Assembly: GCF_900104965.1 (NCBI RefSeq)
Contig: NZ_LT629757.1
Span: forward strand, 930,001 to 994,000
Reading direction: 5' to 3'
Origin: Nocardioides scoriae
GTDB taxonomy: Bacteria > Actinomycetota > Actinomycetes > Propionibacteriales > Nocardioidaceae
Length of the DNA: 64,000 nt
Shown: positions 32,797-41,425 of the stretch, piece after piece
How the letters are laid out: every line of letters starts with the position of its first letter
Numbering within the stretch: position 1 is the first letter of the stretch
Position numbers and translations under genes: made by a program
The notes under the pieces: model-generated
Database searches by the model: none
Told to the model about the DNA's origin: nothing
What the model saw: the letters and a program-made list of their open reading frames with translations, nothing else

Positions 32797-33956
32797 GGCC
32801 CGCCACCGCGCTGGTCCGCGGCGGCACCGGGCTCGCCCTGGCGTCGCTGGCGCTGACGCTGGTCAACCTGGCGCGGCTGCGCGTGCCCGCCCCCGCCACC
32901 GTGCCCGGGGCGGCGACACCGGCGGAGCCGCTCGTCGTGCTGCTCCCGGTCCGCGACGAGGTCGACGTGGTCGAGGACTGCGTCGACCACCTCGTCGCCG
33001 CGATCCGGCGCTGGCCCGGACCCGCCCGGCTGCTGGTCCTCGACGACGGCTCCACCGACGGCACCGCCGCGGCCCTGGACGTCCTCGCGCAGCGCCACGA
33101 CCTCGTGGAGGTGCTGCTCGGCAGCCCTCCGCCCCCGGGCTGGCTGGGCAAGCCCTGGGCCTGCCGCCAGCTCGCGCTGCACGCCGGCGACGCGTCGGTC
33201 CTGGCCTTCGTCGACGCCGACGTCCGCGTGGCCCCCGACGGGCTGGTCGCCTCGGTGGCGCTGCTGCGGGCGGCCGGGCTCGACCTGGTCTCGCCCTACC
33301 CCCGCCAGGAGGCGCACACCGCGGCCGAGCGGCTGGTGCAGCCGCTGCTGCAGTGGTCGTGGCTGGCCACGCTGCCCCTCGACGTCGCCGAGCGCTCGGC
33401 CCGGCCGTCCACCGCGGTGGGCAACGGCCAGCTGCTGGTGGTCGACGCGGGCGCCTACGCCCGCTGCGGCGGGCACGGTGCCGTGCGCGGCGAGGTGCTG
33501 GAGGACCTCGCCCTGGTGCGGTCGCTCAAGCGCGCCGGTGGCCGCGGCACCGTCGTCGACGGCACCCACGTCGCCCGCTGCCGGATGTACGACGGGTGGC
33601 CCGACCTGCGCGCCGGCTACGGCAAGTCGCTGTGGGCGGCCTTCGGCTCCCCCGCCGGCGCCGCGGCGGCCCACGGCCTGCTGCTCACGGCCTACGTCGT
33701 CCCGGCGGTCGCGGCGCTGGGCGGCTCGCGCACCGGCCTGCTGGGGTACGCCGCCGGCGTCGCCGCCCGGGCCGCCGTGGCCCGTCGCACCGGTGGTCGC
33801 GCCTGGCCGGACCCGCTCGCCCACCCCGTCTCGGTGCTGGCGCTGGCCGGCCTGACGGTCGACTCGTTCCGCGGCCGCCGCGCCGGCACGCTGCGCTGGA
33901 AGGGCCGCCCCGTCGAGGCGCCGGCGGTGCACCCGTCCGGGCGGGACGCCTGGTGA
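32793..33956 (+). CDS. Carotenoid glycosyltransferase, GT2 (CruG-like)
   Basis: The 387-residue protein has an N-terminal hydrophobic segment, a GT2 domain (VVLLPVRDEVDVVEDCV, VLDDGSTDGT, AFVDADVRVAP) and C-terminal hydrophobic stretches. In cyanobacteria and Deinococcus, CruG with CruF makes 2'- or 1-O-glycosylated myxol/deinoxanthin-type carotenoids. Its position between cruF and crtI makes carotenoid glycosylation the best guess. Sugar and position are unknown. Confidence 0.8.
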   Translation: MRPATALVRGGTGLALASLALTLVNLARLRVPAPATVPGAATPAEPLVVLLPVRDEVDVVEDCVDHLVAAIRRWPGPARLLVLDDGSTDGTAAALDVLAQRHDLVEVLLGSPPPPGWLGKPWACRQLALHAGDASVLAFVDADVRVAPDGLVASVALLRAAGLDLVSPYPRQEAHTAAERLVQPLLQWSWLATLPLDVAERSARPSTAVGNGQLLVVDAGAYARCGGHGAVRGEVLEDLALVRSLKRAGGRGTVVDGTHVARCRMYDGWPDLRAGYGKSLWAAFGSPAGAAAAHGLLLTAYVVPAVAALGGSRTGLLGYAAGVAARAAVARRTGGRAWPDPLAHPVSVLALAGLTVDSFRGRRAGTLRWKGRPVEAPAVHPSGRDAW

Positions 33957-35500
33957 GCCGCGTCGTGGTCGTCGGGGCCGGCGTCGGGGGCCTGGCCGCC
34001 GCGGCCCGGTTGGCCGCGCTGGGCCACCGGGTGAGCGTGCTCGAGCAGGCCGAGGCGGTGGGCGGCAAGCTCGGCACCGAGCGCCACGAGGGCTTCGTCT
34101 TCGACACCGGGCCCTCGCTGCTGACGATGCCGCACGTGCTCGAGGAGCTCTTCGCGGCCACCGGCGCCCCGCTGGCCGACGTGCTGGCGCTGGAGCGGCT
34201 GGAGGTGGCCTGCCGCTACCGCTTCCCCGACGGCACGGTGCTCGACCTGCCCGGCGACCCGCAGCTGGTCCCCGCCGCCCTCGACGCCGCGCTCGGCCAG
34301 GGCCGGGGCGCCCAGTGGTCGGCGCTGAGCCGGCGCGCGAGCGCGATCTGGGACCTGACCCACGGACCCTTCCTGGAGTCGCCGGTCGGGCCGCGCGACC
34401 TGGTGCGGCTGGCCCGCGACCCGCGCGACGTCGCCACGGTCGCGCCGTGGCGCACCCTGCGCGGCCTCGGCGCGGCGTACCTCTCCGACCCGCGGCTGCG
34501 GCTGCTGCTCGACCGCTACGCGACCTACACGGGCTCCGACCCGCGTCGTGCCCCCGCCGCCCTGCTCACCGTGCCGTGGGCCGAGCAGGCGTTCGGCTCG
34601 TGGTACGTCCCCGGGCGCCTGGGCCGCATCGCCACCGCGCTGACCGACCGGCTCGACGAGCTCGGCGTCGAGGTCCGGACGGGTGCCCGCGTCGAGGAGG
34701 TGCTGGTCGAGGGCGGCCGGGCCACCGGCGTCCGGCTGGTCGGCGGCGAGGTGGTGCTGGCCGACGTGGTGGTCGCCAACGCCGACGCCACCCGGCTGTA
34801 CGCCGACCTGCTCCCCGGCCGCGCCGGCCGCCCGGGGCGACGGCGACTGGCGCGCACCACGCCGTCGCTCGCGGGGTTCGCGCTGCTGCTGGGCCTCGAC
34901 GAGGCGCCGCCGGACCAGCCGCACCACGAGGTGCTCTTCGCCGAGGACTACGACGCGGAGTTCGACGCCGTCTTCGGCCGTCGCGGCCCGGCCCGTCCGG
35001 CGGAGCGGCCCACGGTCTACGTCAGCGCGCCGCAGGACCCCGCCGTCGTGCCGCACCCGGGCGCCGGCGCGTGGTTCGTGCTGGTCAACGCACCCCGGCA
35101 CGACCCCTCCTCCGGGCCGAGCGGGGGCGTGGACTGGGACGCGCCCGGTCTCGCCACGGCGTACGCCGACCGGGTGCTGGAGCTGATGGCCGAGCGCGGC
35201 CTCGAGGTGCGCGACCGGGTGGTGCACCGCACGGTGCTGACCCCGGCCGACCTGGAGCGGCGCACGCTGACCGCGGGCGGGTCGATCTACGGCACCTCCA
35301 GCAACGGCCCCCGCGCGGCCTTCCTGCGCCCGGCCAACCGCTCCCCCGTGCCCGGGCTGCTCCTGGTCGGGGGGTCCTCGCACCCTGGCGGCGGGCTGCC
35401 CCTGGTGCTGCTCTCGGCCCGGATCGTGGCCGGCCTGGTCGGTCCGGCCGAGGGCGGGCTCAGCCGGGGAGGGCGCGGCGCACGGCGACGACGAGGCTGA
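33953..35500 (+). CDS. CrtI/CrtD-family carotenoid desaturase
   Basis: The 515-residue FAD enzyme has the Rossmann start VVVVGAGVGGLAAAARLA, FDTGPSLLTMP, and the C-terminal GGSSHPGGGLPLVLLSARIV, diagnostic of the CrtI family. It may be phytoene desaturase, but beside CruF and CrtA-like genes a CrtD-type 3,4-desaturase of hydroxy-carotenoids is at least as likely. crtB and crtE are absent from the window. Its 3' end overlaps the convergent phosphatidyltransferase gene by 41 bp. Confidence 0.85.
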   Translation: MSRVVVVGAGVGGLAAAARLAALGHRVSVLEQAEAVGGKLGTERHEGFVFDTGPSLLTMPHVLEELFAATGAPLADVLALERLEVACRYRFPDGTVLDLPGDPQLVPAALDAALGQGRGAQWSALSRRASAIWDLTHGPFLESPVGPRDLVRLARDPRDVATVAPWRTLRGLGAAYLSDPRLRLLLDRYATYTGSDPRRAPAALLTVPWAEQAFGSWYVPGRLGRIATALTDRLDELGVEVRTGARVEEVLVEGGRATGVRLVGGEVVLADVVVANADATRLYADLLPGRAGRPGRRRLARTTPSLAGFALLLGLDEAPPDQPHHEVLFAEDYDAEFDAVFGRRGPARPAERPTVYVSAPQDPAVVPHPGAGAWFVLVNAPRHDPSSGPSGGVDWDAPGLATAYADRVLELMAERGLEVRDRVVHRTVLTPADLERRTLTAGGSIYGTSSNGPRAAFLRPANRSPVPGLLLVGGSSHPGGGLPLVLLSARIVAGLVGPAEGGLSRGGRGARRRRG

Positions 35501-36194
35501 CCAGCCCCGCTCCGGCCAGGAGGGCGGCCACGACCGCCAGGGCCGTCACCAGCCCCGGTCCGTCGACGCGGGGCAGGACGGCGACGCCGAGCCCGCGGGC
35601 CGCGAGCTCGGCGAGGTGCATCAGCACCGCCAGCACCGCCACGATGACGCGCGCGGGCCGCTCCCAGACCGTGATCGCCCCGGGGCCGTGCAGGCCCGCC
35701 ACCTGGGCGTGGGCGCGCACCGACTCCAGCAGCAGCGTCGCGACCACCACCAGCCCCACCAGCCACCACGGCGCCCCCAGCACGAGCAGGACCAGCAGCA
35801 GCAGGACGTCGGAGCAGCGGTCGGCGAGCGGGTCCAGGACCCGGCCCCAGGCCGTGGCCCGGCCGGTCCGGGCGGCCAGGGCGCCGTCGACGCCGTCGAG
35901 CACGGCCGCGGCCAGCACGGCCACCACCGCCAGCAGCGGCCACCCGGCGGGCAGCGTCGCCAGCACGGGTGCGGTGCCCGCGACCAGCACGCCGACCAGC
36001 GTCACCGTGTCGGGTCGCACCCCGCGCCCCGCCAGCGGACGGGCGCAGCGGTGCACCAGCCGGACCCACCCGGCGACCCAGACCGACCCGCGGGGGTCGA
36101 CGCCCTCGTGGAGCCCTGCCCACAGGTCGTAGGCCCGCTCGGACGGGTCCGACGGGTCGGCACCGCCGACGGGGCCGCTCACGGGGCCGCTCAC
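35460..36194 (-). CDS. CDP-alcohol phosphatidyltransferase
   Basis: The 244-residue membrane enzyme has the family motif [10 protein letters not shown]...[10 protein letters not shown] (D-G-x2-A-R-x8-G-x3-D-x3-D) around residue 100-125 and about six hydrophobic segments. It transfers a phosphatidyl group from CDP-diacylglycerol to an alcohol; the acceptor (glycerol phosphate, inositol phosphate or other) is not evident. The GTG at 36194 overlaps the rraA stop. A second in-frame GTG lies 12 nt later. Confidence 0.83.
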   Translation of the reverse strand: MSGPVSGPVGGADPSDPSERAYDLWAGLHEGVDPRGSVWVAGWVRLVHRCARPLAGRGVRPDTVTLVGVLVAGTAPVLATLPAGWPLLAVVAVLAAAVLDGVDGALAARTGRATAWGRVLDPLADRCSDVLLLLVLLVLGAPWWLVGLVVVATLLLESVRAHAQVAGLHGPGAITVWERPARVIVAVLAVLMHLAELAARGLGVAVLPRVDGPGLVTALAVVAALLAGAGLVSLVVAVRRALPG

Positions 36195-36676
36195 GGGCTC
36201 GGGAGCACCACGATGCCGTCGTCGTCGCTGACCAGCCGGGCGCCGGGGGCGAACTCCACGCCGCCGAAGGCGACGACCACGTCGCGCTCGCCCACGCCGT
36301 CCTTGCTGCTCTTGCGGGGGTTGGAGCCGAGCGCCTTGACGCCCAGGTCGAGCCCGCGGAGCACGGCGACGTCGCGCACGGCGCCGTGGATGACGACCCC
36401 GGCCCAGCCGTTCGCGACGCCGGCGGCGGCGATCAGGTCCCCCATCAGGGCGGTGTGCAGCGAGCCGCCGCCGTCGACGACCAGCACGCGGCCCTCGGCC
36501 GGCTCGTTGAGGGTGGCCTTGACCAGGGCGTTGTCCTGGTGGCAGCGGATGGTGGTGATGGTGCCGGCGAACGCCGCGCGGCCGCCGTACTGCCCCAGCT
36601 GCAGGTCGCAGGACTGCAGCGCCTCGCCGTGCTCGTCCACCAGGTCCGCCGTCGCCGTCACGTCGTGCTCGCTCAT
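36191..36676 (-). CDS. rraA: RraA family protein
   Basis: The 161-residue protein starts [17 protein letters not shown] and contains [24 protein letters not shown], the core of the RraA fold. E. coli RraA inhibits RNase E; other members are 4-hydroxy-4-methyl-2-oxoglutarate/oxaloacetate aldolases. The aldolase-type Arg-Asp pair (GAVRD) is present. Which activity applies is undecided. Confidence 0.88.
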   Translation of the reverse strand: MSEHDVTATADLVDEHGEALQSCDLQLGQYGGRAAFAGTITTIRCHQDNALVKATLNEPAEGRVLVVDGGGSLHTALMGDLIAAAGVANGWAGVVIHGAVRDVAVLRGLDLGVKALGSNPRKSSKDGVGERDVVVAFGGVEFAPGARLVSDDDGIVVLPSP

Positions 36677-36707
36677 GGTGCTCGTCCCCGTTGCCTAGTC
36701 TCGTCGC

Positions 36708-37169
36708 GTGGTCCAGGACAGCATGCCCGGTGCCGGGTCGCGCGTGGTGGCCCTGCACGTCGCGAGCGCCCGCCGGGCCCCGATGCAGGCGGTGACCGAG
36801 GTGCTCGCCGAGGCTGGGGCGGGGATCGTGGGCGACCGCTACCACGGCAGCCGCCACCGCCACGTGAGCCTGCAGTCGGCCGAGGAGCTGGCGGCGGCGG
36901 CGCGGGAGCTGGGCCGCGAGGTGCCGCCGGAGGGCACCCGTCGCACGGTGACCATCTCCCACGGCGCGGTGCCCACCGAGCCGGGCCACCGCGTGGTGGT
37001 GGGCGAGGTGGTGCTCGAGGTGGTGCGGGTCGCCGCGCCCTGCCGGGTGATGGAGGAGACCCTGGGCGAGGGCGGCCGGACGGCGCTGCGGCGTCGCGGC
37101 GGCGCGGTGCTGCGGGTGCTGGTGGGCGGCGCGATCCGGCTGGGCGACCCCGTCATGCTGGACCCGTGA
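36708..37169 (+). CDS. MOSC domain protein
   Basis: The 153-residue stand-alone MOSC domain has GDRYHGSRHRHVSLQS near the N-terminus and CRVMEETLGEGGRTALRRRGG with the conserved Cys. MOSC proteins handle sulfur from molybdenum-cofactor sulfurases or bind the cofactor. It starts at a GTG, and its stop overlaps the next gene's GTG. The divergent rraA start is 31 nt away. Confidence 0.85.
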   Translation: MVQDSMPGAGSRVVALHVASARRAPMQAVTEVLAEAGAGIVGDRYHGSRHRHVSLQSAEELAAAARELGREVPPEGTRRTVTISHGAVPTEPGHRVVVGEVVLEVVRVAAPCRVMEETLGEGGRTALRRRGGAVLRVLVGGAIRLGDPVMLDP

Positions 37170-38251
37170 CCGACTCCCCCGCCGACGCTGCCGCCGACCC
37201 CGCCCCCGACCGCACCGCCGCGCTCGCCGGGCGGCTGCTCGACGCCCAGGTCGCCTGGGTCCTCGACCAGCTCGACGGCGAGCGGTTCGCCGAGGCCGTG
37301 GCCGGCGACGTCGGCACGGTGCTCGACCTCGCCTCTGGCCTGCGGCTCGCCGAGGTGGTCGACGTGGCCGACGTGCAGGCGGTCGCGCGCCGCGTGGTCC
37401 GCGACGTGACGGGCAGCCCGACGGTCGAGCGGCTGGCCGGCCCCGGCGCCGCGGCGGTCCACTCCGTCCTCGTCGCGGAGGAGGCGCCGCTGGGCGAGGT
37501 GGTGGCGCGCGAGGACGTCGACGCCCTGGTCACCCACGCCGTGGCGCTGCACGACGTCCGCGACCGCGTCCTGGACCGGCTCGCCGACAGCCCCGCCACC
37601 GTCGCCCTCACGTCCGGGTTCGTCTCGCGCGTGGTCACCGACGTGCTGACCCAGAACCGCGCCCGCGCCGAGAAGGTGCCGGGCGTCTCCTCGTTGCTGT
37701 CGCTGGGCAGCGGTGCCGTCTCCAAGGTGGGCCGGGTCAGCGTCGGCGGCAGCCAGCTCGACCGGCTGCTGGGCGACGCGATGGGTGCGGGCGCGCAGTT
37801 CACGATGCGCCGCACCACCGCGATCGTGCGCGAGCTGGTGACCGACGCGACGCTCCACGAGGTCGCGATGGAGCTGTGGGACCTGGCCGCCGAGCAGCCG
37901 GTCGGCTCGCTGGTCTCCGTGCTCGACGAGGACGAGGTCGTCGACCTGGCCGAGCGGCTGCGGGTGCTGGTCGCGGGCGTGCTGGCCGGAGGCGTCGACG
38001 ACGGCCTGGTGGCGCGCGTGGTCGACGCGTGCGTGGCGGCCTTCTTCGAGCAGCACGCCGAGCACGACCTGGCCTCGCTGCTGCCCGCGATCGGCCTCGA
38101 CCGCGACGACCTGGTGGCCGACGTGCGCCGCCTGGCGCCGCCGGTGCTCGACGCGCTGCGGGCCGACGGCCGTCTCGAGCGGGCGGTGCGGGAGCGGCTC
38201 GCGCCCTTCTGGACGTCCGAGGACGTCCGCTCCCTGCTGGCCCCCTCCTAG
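37166..38251 (+). CDS. Conserved hypothetical, mostly helical protein
   Basis: The 361-residue protein starts at a GTG overlapping the MOSC stop. It is rich in Ala, Val, Leu, Arg and Asp, largely alpha-helical, and without clear transmembrane segments or catalytic motifs. A short Gly/Ser-rich section (VPGVSSLLSLGSGAVSKVGRVSVGGSQLD) near residue 170-200 divides two helical halves. I do not recognise the family. Codon bias is normal, and cinA follows 9 nt later. Confidence 0.75.
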   Translation: MTDSPADAAADPAPDRTAALAGRLLDAQVAWVLDQLDGERFAEAVAGDVGTVLDLASGLRLAEVVDVADVQAVARRVVRDVTGSPTVERLAGPGAAAVHSVLVAEEAPLGEVVAREDVDALVTHAVALHDVRDRVLDRLADSPATVALTSGFVSRVVTDVLTQNRARAEKVPGVSSLLSLGSGAVSKVGRVSVGGSQLDRLLGDAMGAGAQFTMRRTTAIVRELVTDATLHEVAMELWDLAAEQPVGSLVSVLDEDEVVDLAERLRVLVAGVLAGGVDDGLVARVVDACVAAFFEQHAEHDLASLLPAIGLDRDDLVADVRRLAPPVLDALRADGRLERAVRERLAPFWTSEDVRSLLAPS

Positions 38252-38260
38252 GATCGGGGC

Positions 38261-39532
38261 ATGGTCGCGCGGGCAGGGATCGTCGTCACCGGCACCGAGG
38301 TGCTGACCGGACGGGTGGTCGACCGCAACGGCCCCTGGCTGGCCGAGGAGCTGCGCCGCCTCGGCGTCGACGTCGGGCAGGTCGTGGTGGTGGGCGACCG
38401 GCCCGACGACCTCCGCTCGGCGCTGGTCCTGCTGCTCGCCCACCACGACCTGGTGCTGACGACCGGTGGTCTCGGCCCCACCGCCGACGACCTGACCGCC
38501 GAGGTCGTGGCCGACGTCCAGGGCCGGCCCTCCCGCCTGGACCCCGACCTCGAGGGCGAGATCGCCGCCGTCGTGGAGCGGCTCTCGGCCGGCAAGGGCT
38601 GGCGCCGCGACCCGGAGGCGACGGCAGCCGGCGTGCGCAAGCAGGCGATGGTGCCCGAGGGGGCCCACGTGCTGGCCCCCACCGGCACCGCGCCCGGCCT
38701 GGTGGTGCCGCCCGCCGAGGGCACCTCCGGTCCCCCGGTCGTGGTGCTGCCCGGGCCCCCGCCGGAGCTGCAGGGCATGTGGGGCGACGTCCTCGCCGAC
38801 CCGTTCGTGCAGCGCGCGATCGCCGCGCGCGAGGAGCTGCGCCAGTCGACGATGCGGCTGTGGGGCACCCCCGAGTCGGAGCTGGCGGCCACCCTGCGCC
38901 GCCACGACGCCGAGCTCGACGGCCTCGAGATCACCACCTGCCTGCGCGAGGGCGAGCTGGAGGTGGTCACGCGCTACGCCCCCGCCGCCGCCCCGGCGTA
39001 CGCCGCCCTCGAGGCCGCGCTGCGCGGCGACTTCGCCGACACCCTCTTCTCGCCCACCGGCGAGACCGTCGACGAGCTGGTCGCCACCGCCCTGCTCGAC
39101 CGCGGCGCGACGATCGCCACCGCCGAGTCGTGCACCGCCGGGCTGCTGGCCGGGCGGATCGCGGACCGGCCGGGCTCCTCGGCGTACCTGCTGGGCGGGC
39201 TGGTGACCTACGCCAACGAGGCCAAGCGCGACCTCCTCGGCGTGCCCCAGGACCTGCTCGACACCGTCGGTGCGGTCAGCCCCGAGGTCGCGCGCGACAT
39301 GGCCGACGGCGCCCGCCGGGTCGTCGGCACCGACGTCGGCGTCGGCATCACCGGCGTCGCCGGCCCGGGTGGTGGCACGCCCGACAAGCCCGTCGGCCTG
39401 GTCCACCTGTGCGTCACCTCCGCCGACCACGTCGTCGCCCGCGAGTTCCGCCTCGGCGGCGACCGCGCCGGGATCCGCCAGCGCTCCGTCGTGGTGGCCC
39501 TGCACCTGGTCCGCGAGCTGCTGGCGCGGTAG
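38261..39532 (+). CDS. cinA: CinA: competence/damage-inducible protein, NMN amidohydrolase
   Basis: The 423-residue protein has both CinA domains. The N-terminal MoCF-like half has AGIVVTGTEVLTGRVVDRNG and LTTGGLGPTADDLT. The C-terminal deamidase half has ATAESCTAGLLAGRI and GVGITGVAGPGGGTPDKPVG. The C-terminal domain deamidates nicotinamide mononucleotide; the N-terminal half is an ADP-ribose pyrophosphatase-like fold. The length is typical. The gene is followed by a large inverted repeat. Confidence 0.93.
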   Translation: MVARAGIVVTGTEVLTGRVVDRNGPWLAEELRRLGVDVGQVVVVGDRPDDLRSALVLLLAHHDLVLTTGGLGPTADDLTAEVVADVQGRPSRLDPDLEGEIAAVVERLSAGKGWRRDPEATAAGVRKQAMVPEGAHVLAPTGTAPGLVVPPAEGTSGPPVVVLPGPPPELQGMWGDVLADPFVQRAIAAREELRQSTMRLWGTPESELAATLRRHDAELDGLEITTCLREGELEVVTRYAPAAAPAYAALEAALRGDFADTLFSPTGETVDELVATALLDRGATIATAESCTAGLLAGRIADRPGSSAYLLGGLVTYANEAKRDLLGVPQDLLDTVGAVSPEVARDMADGARRVVGTDVGVGITGVAGPGGGTPDKPVGLVHLCVTSADHVVAREFRLGGDRAGIRQRSVVVALHLVRELLAR

Positions 39533-39567
39533 CGCCGGACCGGCGCAGACGACCGACGCCCAGACCG

Positions 39568-39657
39568 GCGCAGACGCGCGGACACAAGTCCGCTCGAGTG
39601 CCCGGTCTGTCCCGGTTCGTCACGGCTCCGCGACAACTTGTGTCCGCGCGTCTGCGC
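39568..39657. repeat. 22-bp perfect inverted repeat with 46-nt loop
   Basis: Arms 39568-39589 and 39636-39657 match perfectly over 22 bp (the outer end reads GCGCAGACG, the inner GGACACAAGT). The segment GACCGGCGCAGACG also occurs twice as a direct repeat at 39538-39551 and 39563-39576. It lies in the convergent gap between cinA and the DksA/TraR gene. It may be a bidirectional terminator or a small mobile (MITE-like) element. Confidence 0.8.
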
Positions 39658-39710
39658 GGATCGAGCGGGCGGAAGCGGGGCCGGGGCCGGGCGGGGCCGG
39701 GCCGGGAGGC

Positions 39711-40040
39711 TCAGGCGTGGGCGATGCAGGTGCGGGCGGTGGGGCGGGCGTCGAGGCGGCCGGGCGGGACGGGCTCGCCGCAGACCTCGCAGCGGCCGTA
39801 GCTGCCGTCGGCGACGCGGGCCAGGGCGGCGTCGACCTCGTGGAGGTGCCGCCGGGCCTGGTGGGCCAGGGCGGCGGTCTGGGAGCGCTCGAAGGCGATC
39901 GTCTGGCCCTCGGGGTCGTGCTCGTCGTCGGCGTTGCTGTCGCGGCTGGCGGCGACCACGCCGGCGTGGTCCTCGAGCAGCGCGGCCAGCCGCGCCTGCG
40001 TCTCGGCGCGGTCGGCCTCGAGGCGCTCGCGGGGATCCAT
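39711..40040 (-). CDS. DksA/TraR-type zinc-finger protein
   Basis: The 109-residue protein has a helical coiled coil (ERLEADRAETQARLAALLEDH) and a C-terminal finger CEVCGEPVPPGRLDARPTARTC. The final ligand position is His (CIAH) instead of the second Cys of C-x2-C, so zinc binding is C3H or lost. DksA-like proteins enter the RNA polymerase secondary channel. This short actinobacterial form has TRSQTAAL-type linkers and an unknown effect. Confidence 0.87.
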   Translation of the reverse strand: MDPRERLEADRAETQARLAALLEDHAGVVAASRDSNADDEHDPEGQTIAFERSQTAALAHQARRHLHEVDAALARVADGSYGRCEVCGEPVPPGRLDARPTARTCIAHA

Positions 40041-40090
40041 CGGGCGAGCCTACGGATCCCCGCGAGCGACGACGGGAGGTGCGGAGCGGG

Positions 40091-41302
40091 TCAGGCGACC
40101 ATGCCGTGCGGGTCGATGACGTACTTCTTCGCCGAGCCGGCGTCGAACTCCTGGTAGCCGCGCGGGGCGTCGTCGAGGCCGATCGTGGTGGCGTTGACCG
40201 CCTTCGCGATGTGGGCCTTGTCGGCCAGGATGAGGTTCATCAGCTGCCGGTTGTACTTCTTGACCGGGCACTGGCCGGTGACGAAGGCGTGCGACTTGGC
40301 CCACCCGAGCCCGAGCTTGACCCCGATCTGGCCCTCCTTGGCCGCGTCGTCGACCGCCCCCGGGTCGCCGGTGACGTAGAGCCCCGGGATGCCCAGCGAG
40401 GCCCCGGCCCGCGAGATGGTCATGATGTCGTTGAGCACGGTCGCGGGTGCCTCGGCGGCCCCCTCGCCGTGGCCGCGGGCCTCGAAGCCCACGGCGTCGA
40501 CGGCGGCGTCGACCTCGGGCTCGCCGAGCAGCTGCTCGATGAGGTCGGGCAGCGCGTCGCCCGAGCTCAGGTCGACGGTCTCGCAGCCGAAGCTCTGCGC
40601 CTGCTGCAGCCGGTCGGCGTTCATGTCGCCGACCACGACGACCGAGGCGCCGAGCAGCTGGGCCGCGTGGGCGGCGGCGAGGCCGACCGGCCCGGCGCCC
40701 GCGACGTACACGGTCGACCCGGTGGTGACCCCTGCGGTGTAGGCGCCGTGGTAGCCCGTCGGGAAGATGTCGGAGAGCATCGTCAGGTCGAGGATCTTCT
40801 CCAGGGCCTGGTCGCGGTCGGGGAACCGCAGCAGGTTGAAGTCGGCGTACGGGATCAGCACGTACTCCGCCTGACCACCGACCCAGCCACCCATGTCGAC
40901 GTAGCCGTACGCCGCACCGGCGCGCGCCGGGTTGACGTTGAGGCAGATGCCGGTCTTGCCCTCGAAGCACATCCGGCAGCGGCCGCAGGCGATGTTGAAC
41001 GGCACCGAGCAGATGTCGCCCTCCTTGACGAAGAGCACGTCGTCGCCGACCTCGACCACCTCGCCGGTGATCTCGTGCCCGAGCGACTGACCGACGGGGG
41101 CGGTGGTGCGACCACGGACCATGTGCTGGTCGGACCCGCAGATGTTGGTCGTGACGAGCTTGAGGATGACGGCGTGCGGAGCGGCCTGCTTGATGCCGAA
41201 GTGGTCCGCCACCTCCTTCGGGATCTCCAGCTTGGGGTAGTCGACCGTCTCGACGGCGACCTCCCCCGGGCCCTTGTAGACGACCACGCGGTTTCCGGAC
41301 AT
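40091..41302 (-). CDS. fdhA: Glutathione-independent formaldehyde dehydrogenase
   Basis: The 403-residue zinc MDR dehydrogenase oxidises formaldehyde to formate without glutathione. CGSDQHMVRG and the structural-zinc cysteines CGRCRMCFEGKTGIC are visible, as are GHEITGEV (catalytic His/Glu) and VAGAGPVGLAAAHAAQLLG for NAD. The long C-terminal insert (GWAKSHAFVTGQCPVKKYN) is typical of the Pseudomonas putida-type enzyme. GGAGGAGAGG precedes the ATG at 41300-41302, with a 7-bp hairpin just above it. Formate made here could meet a formate dehydrogenase whose accessory FdhD is at 52.8 kb. Confidence 0.92.
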   Translation of the reverse strand: MSGNRVVVYKGPGEVAVETVDYPKLEIPKEVADHFGIKQAAPHAVILKLVTTNICGSDQHMVRGRTTAPVGQSLGHEITGEVVEVGDDVLFVKEGDICSVPFNIACGRCRMCFEGKTGICLNVNPARAGAAYGYVDMGGWVGGQAEYVLIPYADFNLLRFPDRDQALEKILDLTMLSDIFPTGYHGAYTAGVTTGSTVYVAGAGPVGLAAAHAAQLLGASVVVVGDMNADRLQQAQSFGCETVDLSSGDALPDLIEQLLGEPEVDAAVDAVGFEARGHGEGAAEAPATVLNDIMTISRAGASLGIPGLYVTGDPGAVDDAAKEGQIGVKLGLGWAKSHAFVTGQCPVKKYNRQLMNLILADKAHIAKAVNATTIGLDDAPRGYQEFDAGSAKKYVIDPHGMVA

Positions 41303-41391
41303 GAGCACGTCCTCTCCTCCCCCGCGGACGGCGGGGGCTGACGTTCGACGAGCCGACGTGACGAGCGTCACCCGGCCCCACCACACAAGCA

Positions 41392-41420
41392 CCCACCCCC
41401 TGGGGCGACAAGGGGGTGGG
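41392..41420 (-). terminator. Terminator of the PAS-ANTAR gene
   Basis: CCCACCCCC (41392-41400) and GGGGGTGGG (41412-41420) form a perfect 9-bp stem with an 11-nt loop, just downstream (minus strand) of the stop at 41426. Confidence 0.75.
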
Positions 41421-41425
41421 GCCGG

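Noticed and set aside
32652-33932. Long reverse-strand frame opposite the glycosyltransferase gene
   Set aside because: The translation is His/Arg/Gly-rich without motifs, while the forward strand encodes a clear GT2 enzyme.
35460-36989. 509-codon frame continuing upstream of the CDP-alcohol transferase
   Set aside because: Upstream of 36194 it is an out-of-frame reading of rraA and the MOSC region. Only the last 244 residues carry the family motif.
41321-41345. Attenuator in the fdhA leader
   Set aside because: There is a 7-bp GC hairpin just above the ribosome site, but no leader peptide, alternative pairing or T run to support attenuation.
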